Source: Tubulanus polymorphus (Eukaryota > Nemertea > Palaeonemertea > Tubulaniformes > Tubulanidae). From it: a stretch of DNA of 64,000 nucleotides. The notes under the pieces are model-generated. The model saw only the letters and a program-made list of their open reading frames with translations. It searched no databases and had not been told where the DNA came from. Of the stretch, positions 26,200-38,000 are shown one piece after another. Position numbers and translations under genes: made by a program. The stretch spans positions 6,081,001 through 6,145,000 of the forward strand of contig NC_134025.1 of the NCBI RefSeq assembly GCF_964204645.1, written 5' to 3'. Numbering within the stretch: position 1 is the stretch's first letter; each line of letters begins with the position of its first letter.

Positions 26200-29100
26200 T
26201 CTAGACGAATAAATGTATGTTGATCGACATCCGACGAGTTCACTCAATCTATAATAAAGGCGGAGCTGATCGTAATAAATTTAGATCAATGGAACTACGA
26301 TGCACGTCGGCGCGTCGACGTGAGGACACGGTCAGGTTTTGAGTGACATGTCGGCATATTAATTCCGACCTAATAATGGTCGTCAAATCGTCTTCGTTTT
26401 CGACGTTGTATTTGCTGTTGAGATAGAGCGGTCAGACAGTCACATGCTCCGCAACTGTCGCGGATCAGCCGTCAACTTTCGACGATGTCGATGTTTTGAG
26501 TTATCGTGTTTTGAACTATCTGAACATGACGAAAGGTTTAGCAAAAATAAATATTAATTTTGATTTCGTTTCTTCAAGTTCTCTATTCGGATACAGAAAC
26601 AAAGAGACACAGACTACTTATTAACTTCATGGCAATTTGTCTATAGTGGCATAATCAATTAAGAATGAAATGAGATTTTTTTTCAACAATTAGTATCAAT
26701 TTAAAGATTCCACACGTCGCTTGTTAGTGCTAACGCACGGCCATGTTGGCCCTATCTGTCAATCATGATCATATAGACCAAATAATCCATTTCACGCTAC
26801 AGAAGAATAAGACGGCCATAAGATTTCCAGTCCATTTTGTGGTCTTTAGTAAATTAAACTTGTGTTAAATTGGGACTTTATTCAATTGGGTTCTGGTCGG
26901 CCATTGTCGTGCAAAATGGGGAGATACATGGCCCTTGAAAGAAACGTAGATTGACTATTGTCACTCGTTTGACATCGCGAAGGAGCTAGCGACAATAATT
27001 CCCGGCTTTTTTCGAATATAAAAGCTTACTGTGAATATATAATGTACTTGGGGGGTTGGCAATTTTATATCATGTATTAATTGATGTTTATAGAAACCTA
27101 TACCTCAAAAAAGACGTACGCATATTTCCAGACAAGTGAAATGCGTGCACAGATTATCATTCAAATCAAGATATTAACTTTTTATATGTTCATCTCGACA
27201 ATAAAGGTAAACTTCATCTTTAGATAGATCTTACTCCGACCATTTTCATAAAATACAATATTTTTACTTGTGGTGACGAAAAAGCATAAAGCTTCAATTG
27301 TGCTTAATTTACGTACATCTTTCATCGAATATATTCCACGTACATTTTGCGCGTTCACTACTTACAAAAGCGAGCTATCTGACATTCTAGTTTCGAACAT
27401 CGAGTTTTATAGGCACCTAAGATTAAATGTTAAAGAGCCAAATTAAGCAATTTAGCAAATATAAATATTGAATTTGTCGAGACGCGTGTTTATTTCAAGA
27501 ACCGGTTCTATCGAGGTTTATGCTTTCCTATTTAACCGGGGCCGAGCGTTTCTGAAACCCAATAACTAAATCCTCTAAATCACTACTGTAGAAGATTGTC
27601 GGGGCGGAGAAAATAAATTACTAAAGGGTTCTTTCATCTTCTCGAATCACCGGGCACAATGGTATAATAAGTGGATTTACACTGAGTGAATGGAGCTTTG
27701 TAAAGCGAACGTATAATTTAAATTCAAATAGTGTGTAGGATTCTATCAATTTTATCATAATTACTTATTCTGACACTTCAGTCAAATCTAGTGTCCGCGA
27801 ATGAGGTTTACATGTATATGTATCATCAAGATGATTTTGTCCACAGCAAAATTATTGTATTACGAAAGTATTTAGTATTCTCTCACGAGAAAGGTAAAAA
27901 AACAACATCATAACCTCGTCGTCAGAAGCATACTAATCGCAATATGTTAGAAACATAGTTATCGCAATATTTTGAATCTTTTGAATTGATATGTTATTTT
28001 CTAGCCAGGCACGGATTGCTCCGATTTCTAGCGATCAGTCGTGGATATTTTACCCATAGGAGAATTGATTTATACTTCGAAAACATTCGTGCAAAAATAT
28101 TCAATAATTGACCATACGAGTTTCGGTATTCCTGTTACTTCCTTTTTTGTAATTTACATATATGTTTCAAAAATCAATGCGCCCATATTATTATTCTTGT
28201 GATTACGATTCAAAAAATTTCAATAATTTTCAATATTCATTAAGTTAGCTATAATGCCGCGCATCAGGGTATTTTAAATAACATTTCCATATTTTGCCGT
28301 ATATAGATATTTAATCACATGTAATATATCGTATACCTTTTTATTATGGTGAAAATTCAAGAAGAATATATGTAATATTTCCAAGCAAATGATAATGATG
28401 AGAATAGATGGTTGAATTTTCTAGAAATTTAAGTGAATATTTTAGGAAATATTTCGTCATTTGAATCTGATATTTGAAAAGACCTATCCTTCTATGTATA
28501 GATATCTAAGGCATATTATTAGCACCAGCTTTTTTATTTCTAATAAAAGGATTTATTACATATAACGAATATTATCAATCTACGTGCAAGTGTTATTTTT
28601 TTGCTAACAATTTTGAGAATATATCCAGTAATTTAAGGCATGAAATAAACTGACTATTTAATGGAAATAAACGATCGGCATCATTTGAATTATTATTGGC
28701 AGAAAATGTCCGCTTTAGTTTGATATTGATGTAACAACCAAACTGACAAGTATAGAGTGAATGTTTGGAAAAACATCATAATTATGATCACCATTTAAAT
28801 ACGATGTTTTAACAAATATATCATTATGGATTGAAAGCAATATCAAGTGAGATTATTGTCATTGTTATTGTTAATATTAGGCCAATTAATCACGGGGAAA
28901 ATGAATCTTGTATTTTGAAAGACACGGCACGACCAGTGGAGTGGGGTACGAAATTTACACCCAAAGTGTTAGCAAAATGTCCGTTGTTTTTCTTTGCGCG
29001 CAATTAACCTTATGATATTCGAGATGTCAAGAAAATCACGTAATTTTCGAATTAAGCGTGAAAAGGGGTACTTGTAGGAATAATGTAATTTCAAAGGATT

Positions 29101-32100
29101 ATTGCAATTTTCTGATAGAAATATCAAAGTTACTCATGCACCACGCAACCGAATACTGAATTTCAAAATTTCTATTAGAATTCTATTGCGCCTACAAATA
29201 TCATTTCGATTAACCTTTCCTCTTTGTTTTGTGCTTATTTTAGCTAAATCGAGCTCATAATTTCCTTATCGGGATACTAGTAGTGGTGGAAATAATGATA
29301 ATGATTCTAAAATTTCATTTGTTATAGACGATGAAAGTTTGGCTATACTCGCGAAAGAGCCGTAAATTATACGACGAAAGAAATGTATTAACAAGATTCA
29401 AAAGAAGTAAAAGTATCCAAATAATTAATCTATAAGTAGATATTATGTAGTAATTATAGTAATAATTATAGTAATAATTCATCTATCAAATGTTCATTAA
29501 ATGTAAGATATTTGCGCGCGTGCGGTTTGGCTGCTAATCCTTTTATATTTCAGGAAGATAATTCTGCGCTTAATCTTGGAATTCGGTGCTATGAAATAAG
29601 ATACTAGATTTATATGTGACAATATGAAAATAAACAACTTTAAATGATTTAGAAATTATTTTGGGAAGTGCAAAACGTATAGTTACGTTTTCATCTAAAG
29701 AAATGCATGGGAATACCAATTCCTGCTATAATATAGTTATTTGGCTTCGGTATGTTATATCTGATGGATATTCCATTCTTGTATTTATGCGCGGTAGGAG
29801 GAATTCATCTGAAGCCTTTTAAAATTGATTGATTCAAGCGTTTGTTTCCGCTGAAATGGAGTATCATCGGGCGTTGCCTATTAGGTATATGCTTTTCATA
29901 ATAACATATTTAGATTAAATAATTTTTATCTTTACATTTGTGGTAGAGATATACCGCTTCTGCGTTCGGTTTTTATTGTTTTTCTAAATTCTTTCCGCAC
30001 AATAAAAGGTTTAATTAGAATGTTGTTGGAAGCAATGAAAATTGAAACTCATTTCATTATTGAGTGATACGTGATCTTTGTTGTTTATCTATTTCTGGTC
30101 CGTGTCAAATGCTGATCGCTGAGAGAAAAATGCCGATAGAAAAATGAAAAATGAAAAATAGCAAGCAGAATTCGATAACGCGAATTATATAATTGTATCG
30201 AATTATCAGATACTAACCAAATAATGAGATTTCTATTATCCGTCGGTCAGGCTTCAATGCCTCGGGGTTAATTTCTGCGCAAAAATATCTCATCGGCGCC
30301 CCCTTTCAATTTTTTTTAGAACTAATTAGTTCTTCCCGTGACCGCTGAGGGCGCCGCTTCCAACGCTTGACGGGAGCGAGTTCAATAATGATTTTACAAA
30401 ACGACACAAATATTTCTTTCAGTAAGCATGTGTAAAAAACTACATTTAACGAATCTTATTTAAAACCGTGTAATTTATCAAACTGTTGAAATCAATTAAC
30501 CTATTCATTTAATCTTCTGATTTATAGCTTTCATCAGCGATTTCATCACAAAGGCGCAGTTTTTGATGAAACATAATTTCAAGGAAATTCAATGTATAAC
30601 TTTTTCACAAAATCGTGTCATAAAACAAAGTTATTTCTCCAACTCAGTTGACTGCGACATGTTATTGAACATATTATTTTATCGCAACAAACCTCAACAA
30701 AACCACTTGAAATATGCGCTACCTGTATAAATCTATACTGTAGTGGTTTACGAGATTTCTTAAAATTGAATTTAATCTTATTTTCCACCAAATAAATGAA
30801 TACACATTTTACCATCAAAACGAGCCGTGACTAAATTAATCGCCAGACAGTCGTTTCTAATGCGAGTCGTTCGCCCCCTATCTACTCGTCTAGTCAATAC
30901 TCTTCTGGTCGCTCCACATCAATTATTGGTTGCTCACAATCTCACTGTCATTTCTAAATTTAGTAGTCAAATTTTTATATCTGATGACCTCATTATTCAT
31001 GCATTTTTTCATAAGTTTGTAATCACGAGTGAATAAACTGCCATTTTACTCGGACTCATCACCCTAAACCGTCCATCCATTATAATTGTAAAATAAACGG
31101 TTATTCTCCATCCGTGTAGAATCAATTTGATTTTCATTCATCATAAAAACGCTAACCCAATTCCAGAGGGATAAGATTTGATTCTAGAGTAAAAACATTG
31201 GAAATTAATAAATTTCAACTCGGACACAAACCTAACCAAGAAATATAGAATTGGGTCCTGCAGTCCATGGTCGATATCTAAGATGTATTTTTAAAATCGA
31301 TCAGTGTATCAACTGAAATTACATCTTAACCACGGTGTAGAAACACTGCTTGATTAACATCAATTTCTTCGTACAATAAACAATCATCGGGAAGGTCAGA
31401 ATTGAGTAAATGTAGCTGCAAGAACTTGTAATCTTAGGAAAAAAGTCACGATATGTTCGCAATTTAGTCGCTAGAAAAGAGGGTATATAATCATCATCTG
31501 TTTTCCCGAATCAATTTCCTCGCTCGAGGAAATTGCTTTTCTTTGAGCTATATGATATTTTCCTGAACTTACAAACGTTATTAACATAATAACGGCGTGA
31601 ACTTCGATATGTACATTAATACAGCGTATTAACGAATGACACGGTTGTGTGTCGGTGTGTGTAATCTGCTAATGCCGTTCTATCTCCTGTGATGTTTAGG
31701 TGAAAAAAACCGCGTTAAGTCAATACGATATATACGTAATTTTAAATCATATGTACAATGTTTATTTCGTCAAAGTGTTAACATTTGTATGAAAATTATT
31801 GCAGAACAAAATCATTAATATAGATGGCGTTACGATTTTTTTTTACAATACAGTAGCTTAATTGATGAAGAAATTATCTTGATAAGTAACACTAGGAGCT
31901 ATCTTCTACGCCTAAACATCCCTAACAAATATTTTCTAATAGTAGTTGACCTGCAAATAGACCACGAGCGTAGAAGCTCTACAAATTTGAAAATATTTGG
32001 ATTACGAGTATAGTATCTTGGTAAAAGGTCTAAAAAGAGTTAATGGAGATCAGGGGAGGATCTATAAGCCTACCGCTCTTGCCACTCGAACGGTACTTCA

Positions 32101-33200
32101 CAAAATTCACAAAATTTTGTAAATTTTGTAAATTCTAGGATCTTTCCTTTTTCTTTGCTGTGTCACAGTCTTCTTTGATATATCGGTTATCCAAATCACA
32201 TAATGAATATCATGAAGCGAGAGAATGATTATTCCACGCGTCCGCATTTAAACGAAGTCCTACGGTTTCTGGGGGGGGGGGGGACCCCGGACCGCCCTCA
32301 AGAGATTTGTTCCTGCGACGCCATGATGGCAGTTAGTAAGTTTCTATGCACAGAATTTGAATCTGCAGTGCAGGTTGGAAATATTTAACAAGAAAATGCT
32401 ATGTTAAGAAAATGGCCGATATGATTACTGGTAGGTATAGGATCGCGTAAAACGAATTAGACTAATGTGTTAAACAACAGGAATCGCTAGAATTCCCCTT
32501 CTTTCAATCCACACATCTTACTACAAATCATGGGTACAAGAATAGCTTACATGTTCTTTTATGACACTGAAAGTTGTTCTAAAGTTTTGAATATATCGGG
32601 TAGAGAATTCCGTACCATCGGTCTAGTAACATTCTCAGGAAGAGGAACAATAGATATACACCGCTCGCAGGTGTGATAAGATGGCTGAACTGAAATCGAA
32701 TCAGCCGTTATTTTCGCATCGTCAGGCGTGGAAGATGTTAAATTAATTAACCGTAGGGTAGAATTCAATCCCGGACTACGTTAACGCCACGCGTTTAGCG
32801 GTCAGGAATATCCTACGGTTCGTGGCGGGGTTTTGTCGAAAAAACCCGTTTTCAACTATTCCCTTTTCTGTCATAATACACCGAGCTGGACGCTCCCAGT
32901 TTTTACAACGCATCAACGTTATTGACAATGTTTGTAATTCAATATCAACTCAGATCTCTTTCGCCTTTTCACGGCAAAACACGCGACGTGTTAGTTGTGT
33001 AGGCGAGCTGGCGGAAATTAATGAAAATCCAGTTAACAACCGAGATGCCGGCATAATTAATTAACTATTCACATCTTTCATCAAATAGATGATTTCGCGT
33101 CCTTTAAAAGTGGCCGATTGTCTCATCATTAGTTTAAGTGCCAAACGATAAATAATGTTACGCGTACAAATAATGATAATCGATTCCGCAGCTCACTTTT
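26200..33200. other. Intergenic spacer between nkx2.1 and msxlx
   Basis: No supported exon on either strand. The DNA is very AT-rich. It holds a small array of AGTAATAATTAT-like units (29443-29478), a 38-bp near-palindrome built from CACAAAAT/ATTTTGTA (32097-32136) and a G13 tract (32271-32283). A second homeobox gene such as nkx2.2 could be expected here from other animals. I looked for a WFQN helix-3 signature in the translated frames and found none. Confidence 0.45.
32271..32283. repeat. Poly-G tract (G13) in a GC-rich patch
   Basis: Thirteen consecutive G bases followed by ACCCCGGACCGCCC. The abrupt GC-rich block inside AT-rich DNA suggests a fragment of a dispersed repeat. Confidence 0.6.
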
Positions 33201-33304
33201 TGTGATTCGTCGACCCATCGCGATTATTTTTGAATCAATTTGTCTATCGTTTTATTCAAGCATTGGTTATTGGCTAAGGATGAAAATGAAACTTCGTTCG
33301 AAAA

Positions 33305-33528
33305 TACGAGAGAAATTCCGCAATAATTCAGCCAAAGACGTAAAGAGTAAATGGTTTATATATTTGAGCAACGATCGGCCAAAGACTATCAGATTAGCCT
33401 CATCAGACGTACAGATTCGGTTCGCCTGATGATATCTAAGTCTTTAGCCGAAACGTTGCTCGAATATACAAACCCTTTAATCAAGAACTTTACATCTTTG
33501 ATTGAATTATTGTAAAATTTCGTGTAGT
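33305..33528. mobile_element. Diverged inverted-repeat element, relative of the 36-kb palindrome
   Basis: Two arms of about 100 bp face each other around 33410-33420. The left arm contains CAATAATTCAGCC, TATATATTTGAGCAACG, CCAAAGACTAT and CATCAG. The right arm contains the reverse complements: CTGATGA, AGTCTTTAGCCGAAACG, TTGCTCGAATATA and TTGAATTATTG. The order matches the element at 35889-36167, but the arms differ from each other by many substitutions and small gaps. It is therefore an older copy of the same family. I could not define a target duplication. Confidence 0.65.
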
Positions 33529-34362
33529 GAGTGATCTTACACGGATTGTATCTTCCCGACTTAATATTTTATTCGAAAACATTTTTAAAGGGATGATGAA
33601 TTTTGTACCTTGTATATAATATATACATTATCTTATAGATTATACATTCATTTGATCATTTTTCCGAATTCATCCTGTTAGTATTCCGTCGTCCTATTGT
33701 AAATTGGGTCGTTTAGAATAACACAAGATGAAATATATAGAATCATTATAAACCGATGAGACGGTTATTGATATGCTCGACGACCAATATGCTGAGGATG
33801 TCACGTGAAGGGCTGTATCTGTTTTAATGTTATATTCAATAATGTTGCATATTTAAGGAAATGTGCTTTGAACTATATTAATATTACTTTATCATTACCC
33901 TGAAAGCAATTCAATCAAATCGTGTTTGCTGTACCAAAAACAATCACTTAGTTGATAAATCGTTGGCGGCAATGTATTGAAAATGTTACTTTTCATGTTC
34001 ATCAAGTGTGTATTGAATGTCTATTACAGTCTTTTATCATCACACTTTCTGATAATTGTTTCACATGCAGCATTCCAAATGTATTCATTGTTTTGTCTCC
34101 GTTTTTCGCCGTATCGTCTTTCACGCTTCTCTTCCTCAAAGTGATGAATGAACATTTGAAAAAGAACCACGGGTCACAACGTCTATCGGCATCAGAACAA
34201 CCTAGTATGAGTTTTTGTTTTGATCTTCCTAATCTGATGTTTCACAAGTTGAAGTCAGTCACTCGCTCCTACAGCATCAGTGTGCGGAAAGACTTTCGAC
34301 ACGGTATACTATGATCCTCATTTCATAATAAGAGACATTTTCACGATTTTTGTGATAAGCAA

Positions 34363-34500
34363 ATTAATGAAAAAGATATAAAGAGAATCCCACAGAATTC
34401 CATCCCAAGAAAGATGATCCATGAAGATAACTATTGGGTTATAGGCGAAACGTGGTATCAATAAATCATTAGCTGAAAGGAAACTTTTCGGACTTTTCGT
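34363..34500 (+). repeat. Possible single-arm relative of the inverted-repeat family
   Basis: The segment carries AAAGAGAATCCCACA (compare AAGAGAAATCCCACA in the 36-kb element), then TGAAGATAACTATT and GTTATAGGCGAAACGTGG, in the same general order but without a facing arm. The similarity is patchy, so this may be a different small retroelement tail. Confidence 0.25.
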
Positions 34501-34509
34501 GTTTCATTA

Positions 34510-35090
34510 ATGGATATTAATGAAACAGAATTGAAAAACACAAAATTTACATCAAGATATATATATTCATTTCTTTAAGAATCTTAAGATTTTATTTTCA
34601 TTTGATACACATATAAACAGGTTGAGCAACTGTACGACGATTGTATATTACAAATATATAGTTGATCAAGCCCCATGATAAGGCACCAATTCAAAGAGTA
34701 TATCTATATATGAATACATTCACAAACGACACCGCAGTGCTGCATCAAGTATTTCGCAAGTAAATACAACATAAGAAAATAGCAGAAAATTAAATAAAAA
34801 CAAAACATGCGTTTTTGGCGATCTGAAATGTTTCCCGAGGTTTTTCCCGGGGTGAAATGCTTCTAATCGTCAAAAGAGAAAGGAATGTCGCGGAAATCAC
34901 GGCTGAAACCTGACATTTTCAGTGGTTAAATTAGTGAATGGATCTTGTAGTGATACAACTCATCTTTTTTTCAAACTATTGTTTCTCCCATCAGAATGAA
35001 TTCGTGTTCGACAAAGGATTTCAGAGAAAATACCACAACATATTCACATTCAAAACAGATGGTCGGTTGATCTTTTCACTATTCCGCAAT
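34510..35090 (-). other. 3' flank / probable 3' UTR of msxlx
   Basis: No coding frame. A minus-strand AATAAA (34591-34596) lies about 500 bp after the msxlx stop and is a candidate polyadenylation signal. Confidence 0.35.
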
Positions 35091-38000
35091 TTACACCGGG
35101 TTAAAAGCTGAGCAATTATTCTGTTTGATTGCGTGGGAAAACTGCGCAGAAGCAAAGCTACTGGGTGGTAGAGGACAGAATGTCTGTTTTGGCGTTTCTA
35201 CACTAGACGGCGCTGTATACGGTTTCTGATCGATCGTTGTTTTTGAAGTATTGGCGCCCCCTATTTGATCTCGTTCCCGTCGTTCGCGAGCTCGCCGATT
35301 TTGAAACCAGATTTTCACCTGAAAATGATAACAAGAAAATGGTAAATTGTAAGTTTATTGACGCCTTGAACATTATTTTTGAATATTGACGACAAATAAT
35401 ATGATATATATCATATAATATCAATGATCAATAAAGTTATTATGGATTTGAATATATCAATAATTGAATTGAATTGGTCGGCAACCAGTCCAACCCGATA
35501 TATCGATGACATAGTGCACATCCTCTCAAAACCAATCATTAAACAATCATTCGACATTAAACAATCATTAAAATCATAATAAGATAGGAGTTATGAAAAT
35601 GTATAGAATCACAGAATTAACGCTAAAATTCACTATTGCAATTTTCATTTTTAAACGCCCATATCGATGATGTAGTAGTAGACATCAACTCGCCAAGAAC
35701 AGGTATCAATGTATATAAACGTTATTGTAACGGTTTCTACAGTTTAAAAAAGATTCATAATGCAAAAATAACGAATTGTAACGATCTATTATGCTCGAAT
35801 CATTTTCATAATATTGATCCGACTATAAGTGAACCAGTTGAGTCAGCGCACACATCTTGCGGAAAACCGTTAAAGTTTCACCGGGCTCGATGAGACGAGA
35901 AGATACACAATATCCGTGTAAGAAGATAACAAGAGAAATCCCACAATAAGTTCAGCCAAAACGAGAAACTTGAATAGAAGAGTTATATATATTTGCGCAA
36001 CGTTTCGGCTAAAGACTATTAGCCATCATCAGGCGTACTGAGTATCATCATCAGTACGCCTGATGATGGCTAATAGTCTTTAGCCGAAACGTTGCGCAAA
36101 TATATATAACTCTTCTATTCAAGTTTCTCGTTTTGGCTGAACTTATTGTGGGATTTCTCTTGTTTTGTTCACCGGGCTCAGCTACTTAGTTCAAATCGAT
36201 TTCCCGTGTTGAATGAAATCTATTAAAAACTATTCTTATTCACTGCACGAAAGTAAAAATAAGTGGATATTTTTGACAAAATCGTCGTCGGTATTTCTAC
36301 GCATCGATAAGAATATTAGTGGGTTATTCTTTTCGCATAAATAATGAATTCTGGAATCATCTCGTATCATAACAGTTCCGATGATACTAGACTTCCGCAC
36401 AGGAGTTATATTTAAGAACGAAGATCGCGGTAATTGAACATCAGGAAATCAGATAACGTTGTCGTTCGAAGATACGGAATAACTGAACAAAGGCGAATGA
36501 ATACAGACCGGGATGACGTAATGAAGGACACCATTATTGGTATATTGAAAAACTACTAGCACGTTCGTAATATCCGATTTATATTAATAAACACAATTGG
36601 AAGTAAACATTTACAAAAATAAACGAGAATCTATTTATGTCGATAAGAATTTGTCGCCCATTATATAAGCCGAGACTGTTGGCTAGGAAGATTGGAAAAC
36701 GAGAATGGGTGATTTTTTTAAACCTGACGCGTGCCACCTTGTCGAAATGCTCCGGGTGAAAAACGCTTTGACGAATGAAGTCTATTCAAGCAGTGAAAGA
36801 AGTTACGACCACTTAATTCGCGCTTACCGGATTACCTCCAGGCGCGTGTCTTGTAAAATATGAGAATTAAGTTTCTCGCCGGAAACTCCCCGATATACTG
36901 TTTACTCTCGTGTAAGGACAGATCGAAATAAAGGTTGGAGTAAGGTCTGAATGGGTAGTTAGATTCAAGATAACACATGTTTAGATTGGATTAGAGAAAA
37001 AAAACTCATCGAGTAAACAAAGTAATCATTTCATGCCAAATTGATGCTCCATCTATTTATAGATAAGTAAAAAAACAATCAGGATAATCTAAATAATCGT
37101 ACTCATATAAATGTCTATATTTCACGATTACTTTCTTGTTTTTCTGTGTTCAGAAACATTACCATCGGCAGGGAAAGCAGTATTCACCGAGTTGATGATA
37201 TTATTCAATTAATATGTTTACTTCGTGCGATCCCAGGGGCCCCGGATGAGGAGGGAACGCGATTTAGACACTATTCAAATGCATCTCCTTCCGCAAATAG
37301 TTTAAGATAATATCCCGAGGATTCAGAATACGATTTTCTTTATCTCAAAATTCTAAGAGCAAGAGCAAAGGATGAACCTTATAGAACAAATCACTATACT
37401 GGTATCTTTTTATACTTACTGGTATCAGTAGCTTTCAGGAAGTTTAATTGAAAATCAAGTCGCTAGACAACCAAAATATTCTTAAGCAGAAAAAGGACAA
37501 TCTCATCGGAACATGAGACGTGGGATTGATTTTACTAATCTAATTTCGAAGAGTTCAATCCATCCAATATTAGATATAAAATACTTACTCTGGTTTCTGT
37601 CAGGTCCAACGTGGCTGATAAACTGGCTACATCCATACTACTGAGATATCGAGTTTGGTGAAATTTGTTTTCTAGACTGCTGACTTGATGTTGAGTGAAC
37701 GGTACTCGCGGATTGCGGCCGAGTTTGCGTTTTTTCTGTCCACCGCCATCTTTCTTTTTCTGACCTGATTGACAAAAATGGAGAAAAAAAATCTATTATC
37801 AATGATGCATTAGATAAGAATTAAGGAATTAAGGCACGAACGAGGGAATGAAATATATTGAAACATTCTTCCGTTATTTAAGCCGTGAAGACGGAGAAAC
37901 TGTAAACGACCCGAATCTGCTGATTGATGATCAAGAGATAATTGACTTACAGAATCCACATAATCCACTAGGTTTTCGTGATATTCTGACCTCGTATCAG

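Noticed and set aside
1890-34010. Several TCAAGTG motifs that could be Nkx2.1 autoregulatory sites (for example near 1888, 8934, 28848, 34000)
   Set aside because: A 7-base motif is expected about eight times by chance on both strands of 64 kb, and the sites are not clustered.
33952-34314. 120-codon plus-strand frame near the repeat cluster
   Set aside because: It has no reverse-transcriptase, endonuclease or other recognisable motif, and its composition looks like noncoding DNA.
36042-36050. Reading the palindrome centre as helix I of a type III hammerhead
   Set aside because: The hairpin simply follows from the inverted repeat, and the base pair before it (AG) does not fit the required UH cleavage position.
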